Shown: one piece after another, positions 34,754 to 43,444 of the stretch
Position numbering within the stretch: position 1 is the stretch's first letter
Layout: each line of letters opens with the position of its first letter
Assembly (NCBI GenBank): GCA_965223255.1
Contig: CBDCWA010000004.1
Coordinates: 2,232,001-2,296,000, forward strand
Reading direction: 5' to 3'
Length of the DNA stretch: 64,000 bases
DNA from: CBDCWA01 sp965223255
GTDB taxonomy: Bacteria > Pseudomonadota > Alphaproteobacteria > Rhizobiales > Hyphomicrobiaceae
The notes under the pieces: model-generated
Told to the model about the DNA's origin: nothing
The model's input: only the letters and a program-made list of their open reading frames with translations
Databases searched by the model: none
Position numbers and translations under genes: made by a program

Positions 34754-36949
34754 GTGAAGCGCAAGCAGCCCCGATCAACACAACGCGCGTCTGCCACCGT
34801 CACCACCATTGCGATGCGCCGCGATGCCCTATCGCGTTGGATCGCCATAGCCTGTGCCGCGGGCCTTGTATTGGCGCTCTCCCTCACGGCTGATCGCAAG
34901 GTTCTGATGCCTGGACAACTTGCCGCCGTGCATGGGTCTCAGGCGGACTGCCAGGGCTGCCATACCAGGGCCGGTGTCGGCAAGTTTGCCTGGCTTCCTG
35001 CCGCCGTCTTCCCCTCCGATGCCAAGGCCGACAGCAAGGCGTGTATGACATGTCATAAGATCAGCTCCCACCAGTTCAATCCGCACAATGTCGACACCAA
35101 AAAGCTAGAACGGCGAACGGAAACACTAAGGAAAGTGTCCGAGCCCGGTCGCGCCACCATGGTTGCGAGGCTTCGAAGTTACCTGTTTTCAGCTCAGGTA
35201 AGTTTCCCGGATGGCATTTATTGCGCAACCTGCCACAAAGAACACCAAGGCCAGAACGCCATTTTGGCAAAGGTGACGGACGCGCGCTGTCAATCGTGCC
35301 ATGTTATCCAGTTCGATGATTTCCAATACGGCCATCCCAAATTCCGCGATTATCCATTTCGTCGCCGAACACGGATTCAGTTCGATCATGCACAACACTT
35401 TGGAAAGAACTTTTCAGAAGCGGTTTCTCGTAAGCGGCTGACCGATAAAGCACCGGCACAGTGCATGGACTGCCACACCTCATCAAAGGATCGCAAGCAC
35501 ATGGCGGTGAAGCCCTTTGACCAGACGTGTAGCGCGTGTCATTTGGGCCAGATCACCGGTAAGGCGCGCGCCTCCGGTCCAAAGGGCCTGGCGGTATTCA
35601 CGTTGCCCGGCATTGATGTTGCAGCCTTGAAAGCGCGCGGCCTCGATGTTGGCACCTGGCCGGCTTCATCGGAAGCCGAGCTATCGCCGCTCATGGCCCT
35701 GCTGATCGCCATCGATGATCGCCGCCGCAAGCTATTGCGTACCATCACCAAGATCAATCTACTGGATCTCAGCAAGGCCTCTGATGCCGAACTCAAAGCC
35801 GCAGCCACCTTCGCTTGGGAGGTCAAAGCACTCTTGAATGACCTGATAGTCTCGAAATCGTCACGTATCGTCGAGCGCATCAAGCAGGCAGCCGGCACCG
35901 ACCTTGAGCGCCGATCCATCATTCGTCTGATTACGGCGTTGCCGCGCGCCGTCTTGATTCAGTCGCAGCAGGTCTGGCTCCCTAATCTGGAGAGCGAACT
36001 TGCGAATCGCGCCAAACCGGAAGATCTGAAATTAACGCCCATAGCTGCGAATGCTGCGCCCAAGAAACAGCAACAAACGCCGACAGCTGCACCTAAACAG
36101 CCTGCAGCGCCAGCAACAACCCAGGCCGTTGCCGGCCCTCCTCCACCAGGCCAGTCCACCGTCGGACCGCCTGCGCCTCGCGGATCAACCGGTGGCGGGC
36201 GTTGGGAGATTGATGTGTTCGGCAAGCTCATCAAAGGCCCGCAAGACCGAGCTGAACAACGTAGACGCCTACAACCAGAGAGTTCCAACCCACCCGCTTC
36301 CACGCCGGCGGCAAACCCGCCCGCCAACAGCACCACGCCAGCAACAGCTTCGCCCGGCGCCAGCGATCCATCATCCAATCTCAAGGTGGATGGCGAATCG
36401 TGGGCAGTGTTCGGCGGTTGGTACCGCGGCGAATTTGCTATCATGTATCGTCCGGCTGGACACCGTGACGACTTCCTGCGCACCTGGCTTAACATAACGA
36501 GCCGCGGTGCCTCCGGCGACACAGCGGCCGGTGGCATCATAAAATCGGCATTCCAGTTCCTGACCGCCAAGGATACACCAGGCCAATGCACCAAATGCCA
36601 CAGCGTCGACAAATCAGCGAGCGGCAAGTTCACTGTGAATTGGGCACCATCCTCGATTGCGAGCAAGACATCACGCTTTACGAAATTCTTGCATGAGCCG
36701 CACTTTGGTGTAATCGGAAAAAAAGGCTGCTTGACCTGCCACGCGATGGCGAAGACCAAACCGACTAAGTCCTCTTATAAAGACGGCAACCCGGCAACTT
36801 TCGTCTCGAACTTTCAAAAGGTCGATAAGAAAACCTGCGCGACCTGTCACAACAAGTCGGCGGCACGCCAGGATTGTACATTGTGCCACAACTATCATGT
36901 AACGAAGGTCAAATCGCCAAGCCTGGATACGACCGTTCCGAAGAATTAG
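34754..36949 (+). CDS. Membrane-anchored decahaem cytochrome c
   Basis: A 731-residue multihaem c-type cytochrome. Ten CxxCH sites (numbering from GTG 34754): 66-70, 97-101, 147-151, 169-173, 217-221, 239-243, then 612-616, 659-663, 695-699 and 708-712. The six N-terminal and four C-terminal haems are separated by about 370 residues: a helical region (about 255-430), then a Pro/Ala/Gln/Ser-rich linker (about 430-570). A hydrophobic segment near residues 28-46 would anchor it with the haems in the periplasm. Additional His (FDHAQHF, FLHEPHF) resemble class III cytochrome ligands. The start may be GTG 34754 or ATG 34814; 34754 lies 2 bases after the previous stop. It is probably the periplasmic electron relay of the operon. 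Confidence 0.82.
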   Translation: MKRKQPRSTQRASATVTTIAMRRDALSRWIAIACAAGLVLALSLTADRKVLMPGQLAAVHGSQADCQGCHTRAGVGKFAWLPAAVFPSDAKADSKACMTCHKISSHQFNPHNVDTKKLERRTETLRKVSEPGRATMVARLRSYLFSAQVSFPDGIYCATCHKEHQGQNAILAKVTDARCQSCHVIQFDDFQYGHPKFRDYPFRRRTRIQFDHAQHFGKNFSEAVSRKRLTDKAPAQCMDCHTSSKDRKHMAVKPFDQTCSACHLGQITGKARASGPKGLAVFTLPGIDVAALKARGLDVGTWPASSEAELSPLMALLIAIDDRRRKLLRTITKINLLDLSKASDAELKAAATFAWEVKALLNDLIVSKSSRIVERIKQAAGTDLERRSIIRLITALPRAVLIQSQQVWLPNLESELANRAKPEDLKLTPIAANAAPKKQQQTPTAAPKQPAAPATTQAVAGPPPPGQSTVGPPAPRGSTGGGRWEIDVFGKLIKGPQDRAEQRRRLQPESSNPPASTPAANPPANSTTPATASPGASDPSSNLKVDGESWAVFGGWYRGEFAIMYRPAGHRDDFLRTWLNITSRGASGDTAAGGIIKSAFQFLTAKDTPGQCTKCHSVDKSASGKFTVNWAPSSIASKTSRFTKFLHEPHFGVIGKKGCLTCHAMAKTKPTKSSYKDGNPATFVSNFQKVDKKTCATCHNKSAARQDCTLCHNYHVTKVKSPSLDTTVPKN

Positions 36950-37020
36950 GCAACAAGCTTATGCTGCGGGAATTGGTTATTGGCACTTATCGTAAAGATG
37001 TGCCGGCTACCAACATCACC

Positions 37021-38298
37021 CTAAAGGTCGACAACAACGTCACCGGCAGGCTGCGCCAGGCACATCAGGCAGTTCCCGGCTTCAGGCTTGGCGCTGGGCC
37101 TTTGTGAGTACGCAATTTCACCGTCAATGAGACGCGTTTCGCACGTCCCACAATTTCCGGCGCGACAGCCGCTGCGTGTACGAATGCCATTTTGCTCTGC
37201 CAACTCAAGCAGGCTCCCTGACGTCGTCGACCAGAGAACTTGCTTGTTCGATCGAGCGAAGGTCACCGCGAATGTTGGACCGGTGACAGCCCCAGAACCG
37301 TCCGGCGCAATCTGGGGGCGGGGCGATGCGGGCCCGAAGGATTCGTAAAAAACATCCTGCTCTGGCACACCCCACTTGTCGAGGCCGCCGAGCAGTGCGT
37401 CCATCATGGCTCGAGGCCCGCAAATATAAAACTGAAAGGAACGACCCTTCAGAAATTGGGCGATCGCCTTGACGCTGATGCGCCCCGCGATGTCGTAATC
37501 GAGGCCCTTGCGGCAGCTGCTGGTGGGTTTGCTGTAAGCGACCACAATATGCACATTTTCGGATCGATCTCGCAGCTCCCTCAGCGTCTCGTACATAATA
37601 TGCTCGCGCCGATTGCGCACGCTGATAAACAGCCAGATGTGTCGCTGCGGTTGAAACTCGATCATCCAATCGATCATACTGATCATCGGCGTGATACCGA
37701 CACCACCTGCAATCAACGCGGCCGGCCGGTTGGTGGACTGATCGAGTAGAAATCGACCGGAGGGTGCGTAGACGTCGACACGGGCACCTTCTGGCAGTTC
37801 GTGAAAATAGCTCGATGCCATACCCGGCGGCGTCCCGGCTGGTGCGTTGCCAGGGGGATGAAGCTTTTTGATCGTCACGCGGTAGGCGGCTTGATCCAGG
37901 CATTGAGCCGGCCCCTGGGATAGCGAATAACAGCGTCGATGGCTGCCATTGCCGGTGGCGTCTGGCACATCGAACGTCAGAAATTGGCCGGGCTTAAAAT
38001 CTGCCAACGCACGCTGGTCGAGCGGTGACAGATAAAATGAGCACACGCTATGATCTGGCGTTTCGAATTTTCGCTGCGTGACAACGAATTTACGTTTGCC
38101 CTGCCATGCCGGTGCATCTTGTTCGCTGGGTCTTTCATCGCCGGCGATCTGACGAGAGAAATCCTGCAGCGTCTTACGGCGCTTGAGGCGATGCGCGCTT
38201 GCCTGGCTGGCCCTGGCCAGGGTCGTCGCAGCGATTTTGTACATCACCAGTGCCAGCGCGCCGACGCCGATTAGTTGGATTAAGAGCTCAATTGGCAT
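37021..38298 (-). CDS. Membrane-anchored FAD/NAD(P) oxidoreductase with C-terminal [2Fe-2S] domain
   Basis: A 425-residue protein of the ferredoxin-NADP reductase/phthalate dioxygenase reductase type. One transmembrane helix spans residues about 5-23. The FAD-binding motif RRCYSLS is at 121-127, NAD(P)-binding GGVGITPM at 198-205, and the C-terminal plant-type [2Fe-2S] ligands are C378, C383, C386 and C413. It would oxidise NAD(P)H (or work in reverse) and pass electrons to a membrane or cytochrome partner. It is the third gene of the leftward operon, 28 bases after the porin gene, and faces the end of the rightward operon across 71 bases. Confidence 0.85.
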   Translation of the reverse strand: MPIELLIQLIGVGALALVMYKIAATTLARASQASAHRLKRRKTLQDFSRQIAGDERPSEQDAPAWQGKRKFVVTQRKFETPDHSVCSFYLSPLDQRALADFKPGQFLTFDVPDATGNGSHRRCYSLSQGPAQCLDQAAYRVTIKKLHPPGNAPAGTPPGMASSYFHELPEGARVDVYAPSGRFLLDQSTNRPAALIAGGVGITPMISMIDWMIEFQPQRHIWLFISVRNRREHIMYETLRELRDRSENVHIVVAYSKPTSSCRKGLDYDIAGRISVKAIAQFLKGRSFQFYICGPRAMMDALLGGLDKWGVPEQDVFYESFGPASPRPQIAPDGSGAVTGPTFAVTFARSNKQVLWSTTSGSLLELAEQNGIRTRSGCRAGNCGTCETRLIDGEIAYSQRPSAKPEAGNCLMCLAQPAGDVVVDL

Positions 38299-38326
38299 TT
38301 CACCTTATGGTATCTGATATGTCCAA

Positions 38327-39850
38327 TTAATAGACGACTTGGACTTCTAAGCGTGCGCCTGAGCCATCTTCGCGTCCTTCATTATTGAAGACGTAGAAGG
38401 TCTCAAGCTGCAATTGAATATGACGGCCGATCGCCTGCTGCAGCTGGACGCCGAAACCGAGGCTGTCGAAGCCGGTCCCTGATAAATCATAGCGCGAAGC
38501 AATTTCGAAAATGATGTTACGACGCTTGTTATCGAAGAACGCCTGATAGCCGATTGCACCGCCGATTGTGTCATCTTCGATGAACGGATTGATCTCAGCA
38601 CCATAGGTCGACAGGTTGGGCGAAGCGAACAGGATGCCGGTATTGGCGAGTGGCCCACCCTTAATGGCTTCGCGGCCAGCCTGCGTATAGTTTCCAAGTC
38701 CCAGGAAGGCATTGAAATAAACGATGTCATCCGATCCAGGCACCGTCTTGGAAATTTCCGATGTGATCAAAACACCGTTGCCAACCACATTGCCGGGGAT
38801 TTCATCCTCAAGTGCGAAGGACGCGTTGACACGAAAAGCGGTGCTGATACCGCCCCACTTTTGCAGGCGTTGGATGGCGGCAATACCGGCATAAAGGCCG
38901 TCGCCGCGACCATCATCCTGGATATAGATGCCATCAAAATTCCAGGTTGTGGTATGGGTATCGGCTGCAACGAATAACCCAAACAGGTTTGCATCGGCAT
39001 CGCGTGCTTCGTCATTTCGATCGACCCGGTTCCAACCATAGATCGCAGAGACCCGGAAGTTCGAGGCGCCTGGAAACGGAATGTTGTTTCGGATGAGGCC
39101 TACTGCATCGATCGTATCGTTGATCAGGATGCCCTCTTGAAAGATCAATGGCTGGCGTCCGATTGTGAAACCGAAGTCAAGCGGGGTAATGCCGACCTTG
39201 TCGAGGTTTGGAAACAAGCTTCCAAGGTCACCCTCGAAAAAGAACGTCTCGACACCGAGATTGAACTCACCATTGTATCCGGAATCAGCGCCAGCGAACG
39301 TGTACCGGGTAAAGTCGCGCGGCCGGTTGTTGTCGAATGACCTGAGGCCGAGTAGGATCTTTTCGGTCCCCGTCAACTGCAGATTGAAAAACAGATCGAG
39401 CCGGTTGGCGAGTTCCGTTTCTCTTTGCGGCCCACGCCCGCTCTTAAACGATTGTAGCGTGAAACGATTGATACCGTAGGCCCATAATCTTGGCTGCCAA
39501 ACAGCTCCTATAATCGGCACCTCGTAGCCTTGATGTAGCTTTCCGGTGTCTAGGAAACCGTTGCCAGATTCAATAGCGAGCTTTGGTCGAGAGGGAAGCC
39601 GTTTTTTAGGATCGGCAGTTTTTTCGGTTCGAAATTCGACGTATTCGTCCTTGAGCCCTTTGACTCCGACTTTGTCGCCGATGGGCCAAAAGTTATCGAA
39701 CCAAGACTTGGTGTAGATGTCCTTCGGCTTGCCGTAATTACCCTTATCGTTTTTGTTTTTACCGTCGGCCGCCACTGCTGGCCCGCCGGCAATGGCGGCA
39801 ATGGCGGCAATCGCAGCTACGATTGCCGAGAAAGTTCTTCCGAAGCTCAT
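38327..39850 (-). CDS. Outer-membrane beta-barrel (porin-like) protein
   Basis: A 507-residue exported protein. The signal peptide MSFGRTFSAIVAAIAAIAAIAG ends near GGPAVAA. The rest shows alternating hydrophobic/polar strands with aromatic girdle residues (for example NVGVETFFFEGDLG, GFTIGRQPLIFQEGILIND, NAFLGLGNY) and ends with a terminal aromatic residue (VQVVY), the outer-membrane barrel signal. In porin-cytochrome electron conduits such as MtrAB a barrel of this kind holds a multihaem cytochrome in the outer membrane. It begins 4 bases after the pentahaem gene stop, so the two are closely coupled. Start ATG 39850; an upstream frame to 39907 overlaps that gene. Confidence 0.78.
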   Translation of the reverse strand: MSFGRTFSAIVAAIAAIAAIAGGPAVAADGKNKNDKGNYGKPKDIYTKSWFDNFWPIGDKVGVKGLKDEYVEFRTEKTADPKKRLPSRPKLAIESGNGFLDTGKLHQGYEVPIIGAVWQPRLWAYGINRFTLQSFKSGRGPQRETELANRLDLFFNLQLTGTEKILLGLRSFDNNRPRDFTRYTFAGADSGYNGEFNLGVETFFFEGDLGSLFPNLDKVGITPLDFGFTIGRQPLIFQEGILINDTIDAVGLIRNNIPFPGASNFRVSAIYGWNRVDRNDEARDADANLFGLFVAADTHTTTWNFDGIYIQDDGRGDGLYAGIAAIQRLQKWGGISTAFRVNASFALEDEIPGNVVGNGVLITSEISKTVPGSDDIVYFNAFLGLGNYTQAGREAIKGGPLANTGILFASPNLSTYGAEINPFIEDDTIGGAIGYQAFFDNKRRNIIFEIASRYDLSGTGFDSLGFGVQLQQAIGRHIQLQLETFYVFNNEGREDGSGARLEVQVVY

Positions 39851-39854
39851 CGAT

Positions 39855-42140
39855 TCACTCCCCCTTGCGAATCTTCGTGGTCCAGCCGGTTGACGGCGTC
39901 TTGCCACCTACGAAGGAGGGTGTTCCGATTGATGAGCGTCGCACAGAGCCTGACGGTCCGGTATTGAACGTGAGTTTCCGCGTCCACAAGACTTGCGTGC
40001 CCTCGAGAACGCGTTTGCCAACTTGGGCAGGCGTCATATTGAAGTCGAAGCCGACGTCTTGCATAGCGATGATCAGGTTCACCGGTACCGCCTGTGCTTT
40101 GAGCATGATCGTCGCGGTATAGGGACCGGCACCGGTGAGCTGCTTGGCGCTGACCTTATAGGCGGCCCAGCGTTGTCCCAGTGGCTCGATACCCTTCTTA
40201 TGGTTGCGTTCCGTTGCAGGCTCGCCAGTGAAAACCAGCGACGTCGTGGATGGCAACACCCGTGGCAGTGCAAAAGTCGGGAAGGGAATCGGGATCACGT
40301 GCTCGATTTCACCACCGCGGCCGTTTTGCGTTACAAATATTGACTGCAGCGAGAACAAGTAGGGATCGCGCTTCATTTTGCCGGCGTGCACGTATGAGGA
40401 ATGGCCATCGAGCAGGTCGCCGTTCGGATCACGGTGACCGGACTTGAATATCACGCGTCCATTGCGGTCTCTCACTTTGACGTCCAGCCAGACCAAGCGT
40501 TCACCGGTAAACCCAGTTGGCACGTTGTGACCGTCGGTGCCGTTCTTCACTTGCACACGGAAGGCCAAGCCACTGGCATCGGACTTATCCGTGATGGTCT
40601 TACCGAGGATATAGCCGTTGCGCAGCACTTCCAGCCGTTTGCGTTTTGCGTATTCCAGAAGTTCAAACTGCTTGCGCAAGATTTGCCGGGCATCGTAGCG
40701 ATCGTCCACAGACTGCCAGGCTTTCGGGAACTTGTAGCCAGCCGGTATGTTCTTTTCGAACTTGTCGGTGCCCCAACCTGCACGATAGTCGAATTTCAGC
40801 CATTGACGCAGTGTCTTGAACGAAGCCGCTTCAATGTTATGCGGGAAGATGCCTGGATGCACGACTGGATAGTCTGGGCCCGAGAACAGGTGCGACGTGA
40901 GTTTCCGCGGTGCGGTCGGGACATCGCCAACGATCGCCGCCGGCCCACGATCATAACCTGACGGCTTGCCTTGGATTTTGCCCATATGGCAGTCCTGGCA
41001 GGTGATGCCTTTTTTGGCCGCAGGCGACAGCCGATACTCGCTGAATGCCTCTTCCAGTCGGAAACCGTTAAACAACGTCACGTCATGACAGGAGCCGCAG
41101 AACGTCGACGTCTTGATCGGTGCGAACACCGTTGCCGTTGCATGGATCTTGCGACCCGGCTTCTTTTCATCCGTCACCACTCTAAATTTCGAGGGTTTCT
41201 TGAGGACGTCCTGCACACCCTTGTTACCCGCCGGGCCAAACACCGTTGATGTCAAGCCGCCTTCAACCAGGGCCAACCGCCCGCTCACTTTGTTGTAGGC
41301 CTTATTGATTCGATGACAGACGACGCAAGTAATCCCTTCCCGCGAAGCAGGATGACGATCAAGGTTAGAGGCAAACGGGCTCTCGCCGAGGTTGGCGCCT
41401 ACCGGACTATGACATCTGAGACAGAAGTCGCCATTAGAGCCATTGCTGAGTTGGTTGATCTTGTTGTTGAGCGACAGATAGACGGGGCTCAACTGCGCAT
41501 AGGCATGTTGTGACACCGACCATTCTTTGTAATGCTTTGGGTGGCAGATGCCGCAGGTGGCAGCTGAAGGGTACCGGTTCTCGACAAAAAGATTGATGTG
41601 CTGCGCTTCGGCCGACTTGGCATCACCCTTCTTGCCGGCTGTCTTCTTAGCTTTACTGGATTGCCCCGGCACGCTATTGCCAGAGCGCCGTGAGCGCCGC
41701 GATTTGGACTGCTTGCCCTTGCTCTCACGCTCGCCAATGAGGAGATCATCGCGCGGATCGATGGCCCGTCCACCTTTTCGGCGCACAAGCGTGACCGGTG
41801 CAGCTGGTTTCTTACCCTTGCTTGCCGCGCCACCGCTCGCTGCCTGAGTTTCCTTGCGATGCGAGCGTCCATGGAGCTTACCGAGATAGGACTGGAGTTT
41901 CTTGAGCTCGCCGGCCTTCTTCTGGGACGTGGCGTTTTGAGAGGCCGCGCCGCCAGTCTTCTTGGCAGGCGTCGTTGACCAGCCATCCGTCCCTTGCGCC
42001 TCTGCCGGTGCCATCAGCACAATGGGGCCGCTTATGCTCAAAGCCAGTGTAGCAATCCCGATTAACTGGCTTAATCTCTTTTTCGTTAAAAGGTATGAAT
42101 TCAAACTGGTAAAAGGAGTCAGATTAATAGAATGCCCCAT
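39855..42140 (-). CDS. Pentahaem c-type cytochrome (c554-like) with a long basic N-terminal region
   Basis: A 761-residue exported cytochrome. A signal peptide lies within residues about 18-48 (IGIATLALSISGPIVLMAP, AEA-Q cleavage). Residues about 55-180 are a Lys/Arg/Ser/Gly-rich haem-free segment, unusual for a cytochrome. CxxCH sites: CGICH (196-200), CLRCH (240-244), CVVCH (272-276), CGSCH (348-352) and CQDCH (381-385). Segments such as CHPKHYKEWSVSQHAYA are typical of the cytochrome c554/OTR-like superfamily. The C-terminal 350 residues are haem-free with beta-rich stretches. It leads the leftward operon before the porin. A GGGGGAGATCAAG ribosome-binding site precedes ATG 42140. Either an electron-conduit component or an enzyme on a nitrogen or sulfur compound is possible. 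Confidence 0.82.
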   Translation of the reverse strand: MGHSINLTPFTSLNSYLLTKKRLSQLIGIATLALSISGPIVLMAPAEAQGTDGWSTTPAKKTGGAASQNATSQKKAGELKKLQSYLGKLHGRSHRKETQAASGGAASKGKKPAAPVTLVRRKGGRAIDPRDDLLIGERESKGKQSKSRRSRRSGNSVPGQSSKAKKTAGKKGDAKSAEAQHINLFVENRYPSAATCGICHPKHYKEWSVSQHAYAQLSPVYLSLNNKINQLSNGSNGDFCLRCHSPVGANLGESPFASNLDRHPASREGITCVVCHRINKAYNKVSGRLALVEGGLTSTVFGPAGNKGVQDVLKKPSKFRVVTDEKKPGRKIHATATVFAPIKTSTFCGSCHDVTLFNGFRLEEAFSEYRLSPAAKKGITCQDCHMGKIQGKPSGYDRGPAAIVGDVPTAPRKLTSHLFSGPDYPVVHPGIFPHNIEAASFKTLRQWLKFDYRAGWGTDKFEKNIPAGYKFPKAWQSVDDRYDARQILRKQFELLEYAKRKRLEVLRNGYILGKTITDKSDASGLAFRVQVKNGTDGHNVPTGFTGERLVWLDVKVRDRNGRVIFKSGHRDPNGDLLDGHSSYVHAGKMKRDPYLFSLQSIFVTQNGRGGEIEHVIPIPFPTFALPRVLPSTTSLVFTGEPATERNHKKGIEPLGQRWAAYKVSAKQLTGAGPYTATIMLKAQAVPVNLIIAMQDVGFDFNMTPAQVGKRVLEGTQVLWTRKLTFNTGPSGSVRRSSIGTPSFVGGKTPSTGWTTKIRKGE

Positions 42141-42352
42141 CTTGATCTCCCCCGATCAAAAAAATAGAGACTCTCAGTCAGTAATGACCAGTGGGTAATC
42201 TCAAAATTTGTCAGGGAAGCGATAGAAACTGGACAAAAGTTGGACAGTTAAATTGAACAATTTCGGCTTAAATCAATCGTAACAATGCAAGCGCAAAAAC
42301 CCACCTATACTGAATATCAATTATTCGAATTCTTTGTCTGCCGAAAAATCTG

Positions 42353-43039
42353 TCAAAAGCGATCCCGGTTTCTGATCCCAGGCAATTCTGTCAGCCGGCG
42401 GACTCGCACCGCCTCCTGTCGAACTGCTTTCAAAGTTTGCGGTATCATTGTCATCAGCATGTTCCGAACCCACTTTGCCGGGAGCTGCAGTCCGGTATCG
42501 ATACGTGCTTCATAATAGAGCCGCGTAGAGCCGCCACGATCAATCGATTTAAAGACCCATCGCCCATGTAGCGCTTTCAAATCACCACGCGACCTGGCAA
42601 ATCGAATCATTTGATGTTGCGTGTAATGAGAGCGCACGATGCAGCGAAGTTCCGGCAACAGCCAATGCCATTTGAGCCTGTGTTCACGCTCATCCCACCG
42701 CCCGGACCGGTCTTTTGACACTATTCGGCAGCTTTTGAGCCCAACCAGGAATTTTGGCGCACGCTCGCAGTCGACGAGCACACGCCACAACGTCTTGGCG
42801 CCAACCGGCACGTCGATCACACCTTTCACGACACTGACCCGTCCGGCGGCTTCAGTTCTGACGTCTAAAAGAATCACACCCTGGGATAGGAGCAGGCGTT
42901 GATGCGGCGTTAGCGGTTCTCCGGCCGAGGCATATATCCCGAAAGTGCACAACGTCGACGCAAGACCCGCTAGCAACCGAATTGTTATCGACCACCACCG
43001 CACCCGAATAGGCGACTGGCAATAGACAAGCGCGCCCAT
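42353..43039 (-). CDS. Exported START/SRPBCC-like protein
   Basis: A 228-residue protein with a likely signal peptide (basic start, then IRLLAGLASTLCTFGIYASAGE) and a domain resembling the SRPBCC/START lipid-binding helix-grip fold (GVIDVPVGAKTLWRVLVDCERAPKFLVGLKSCRIV, a polyketide-cyclase-like pattern). Such periplasmic domains can bind hydrophobic ligands. It lies 212 bases upstream of the multihaem operon on the same strand and may or may not belong to it. The start is set at ATG 43039, which has GGAGAG upstream. Confidence 0.65.
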   Translation of the reverse strand: MGALVYCQSPIRVRWWSITIRLLAGLASTLCTFGIYASAGEPLTPHQRLLLSQGVILLDVRTEAAGRVSVVKGVIDVPVGAKTLWRVLVDCERAPKFLVGLKSCRIVSKDRSGRWDEREHRLKWHWLLPELRCIVRSHYTQHQMIRFARSRGDLKALHGRWVFKSIDRGGSTRLYYEARIDTGLQLPAKWVRNMLMTMIPQTLKAVRQEAVRVRRLTELPGIRNRDRF

Positions 43040-43444
43040 CGCTTCTCTCCACATCAATTGCGCGAACCAATTCTCCTAAATTTTAAAACAGGGTTCAATT
43101 GCCTCGCATAGATTGGTCGTGATTTAGACGTCGCCCGCCTCGAACAAAATCAACCAACGAATTGGTTTGGATTATTACAGGGCCAAATTGGCATTTCAGC
43201 GACCAATAAATTTGCTTTTTATTCTCCCAAGGAGGATTATTGATCGGTGATATATAAATTCTGACTATAAATGTCCCGCAAGTTATGGATCCGTGGCCCG
43301 CGCAGCACCGTCGAGCAACAACTTGACGACAGATTCTCGGCTATACTGGGATAAGATGGACGGATGCGAATGTGGCGCGCGCCGCCGCGGGGCGAAGCCG
43401 TGCACCGCAGTTTGGCCATAAAAGTCACTTGGGAAGGGCTTCGG
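43040..43444. other. Intergenic region between divergent genes
   Basis: About 405 bases separate the SRPBCC-like and lipoprotein genes. The part nearest 43060-43260 is AT-rich and contains a short hairpin (ACCAA 43153-43157 with TTGGT 43162-43166). No protein-coding feature is convincing; it presumably holds the promoters of both genes. Confidence 0.45.

Noticed and set aside
35959..36759. Minus-strand 266-residue frame across the decahaem cytochrome gene
   Set aside because: The + strand has ten CxxCH motifs in frame; the antisense sequence lacks motifs and is a shadow.
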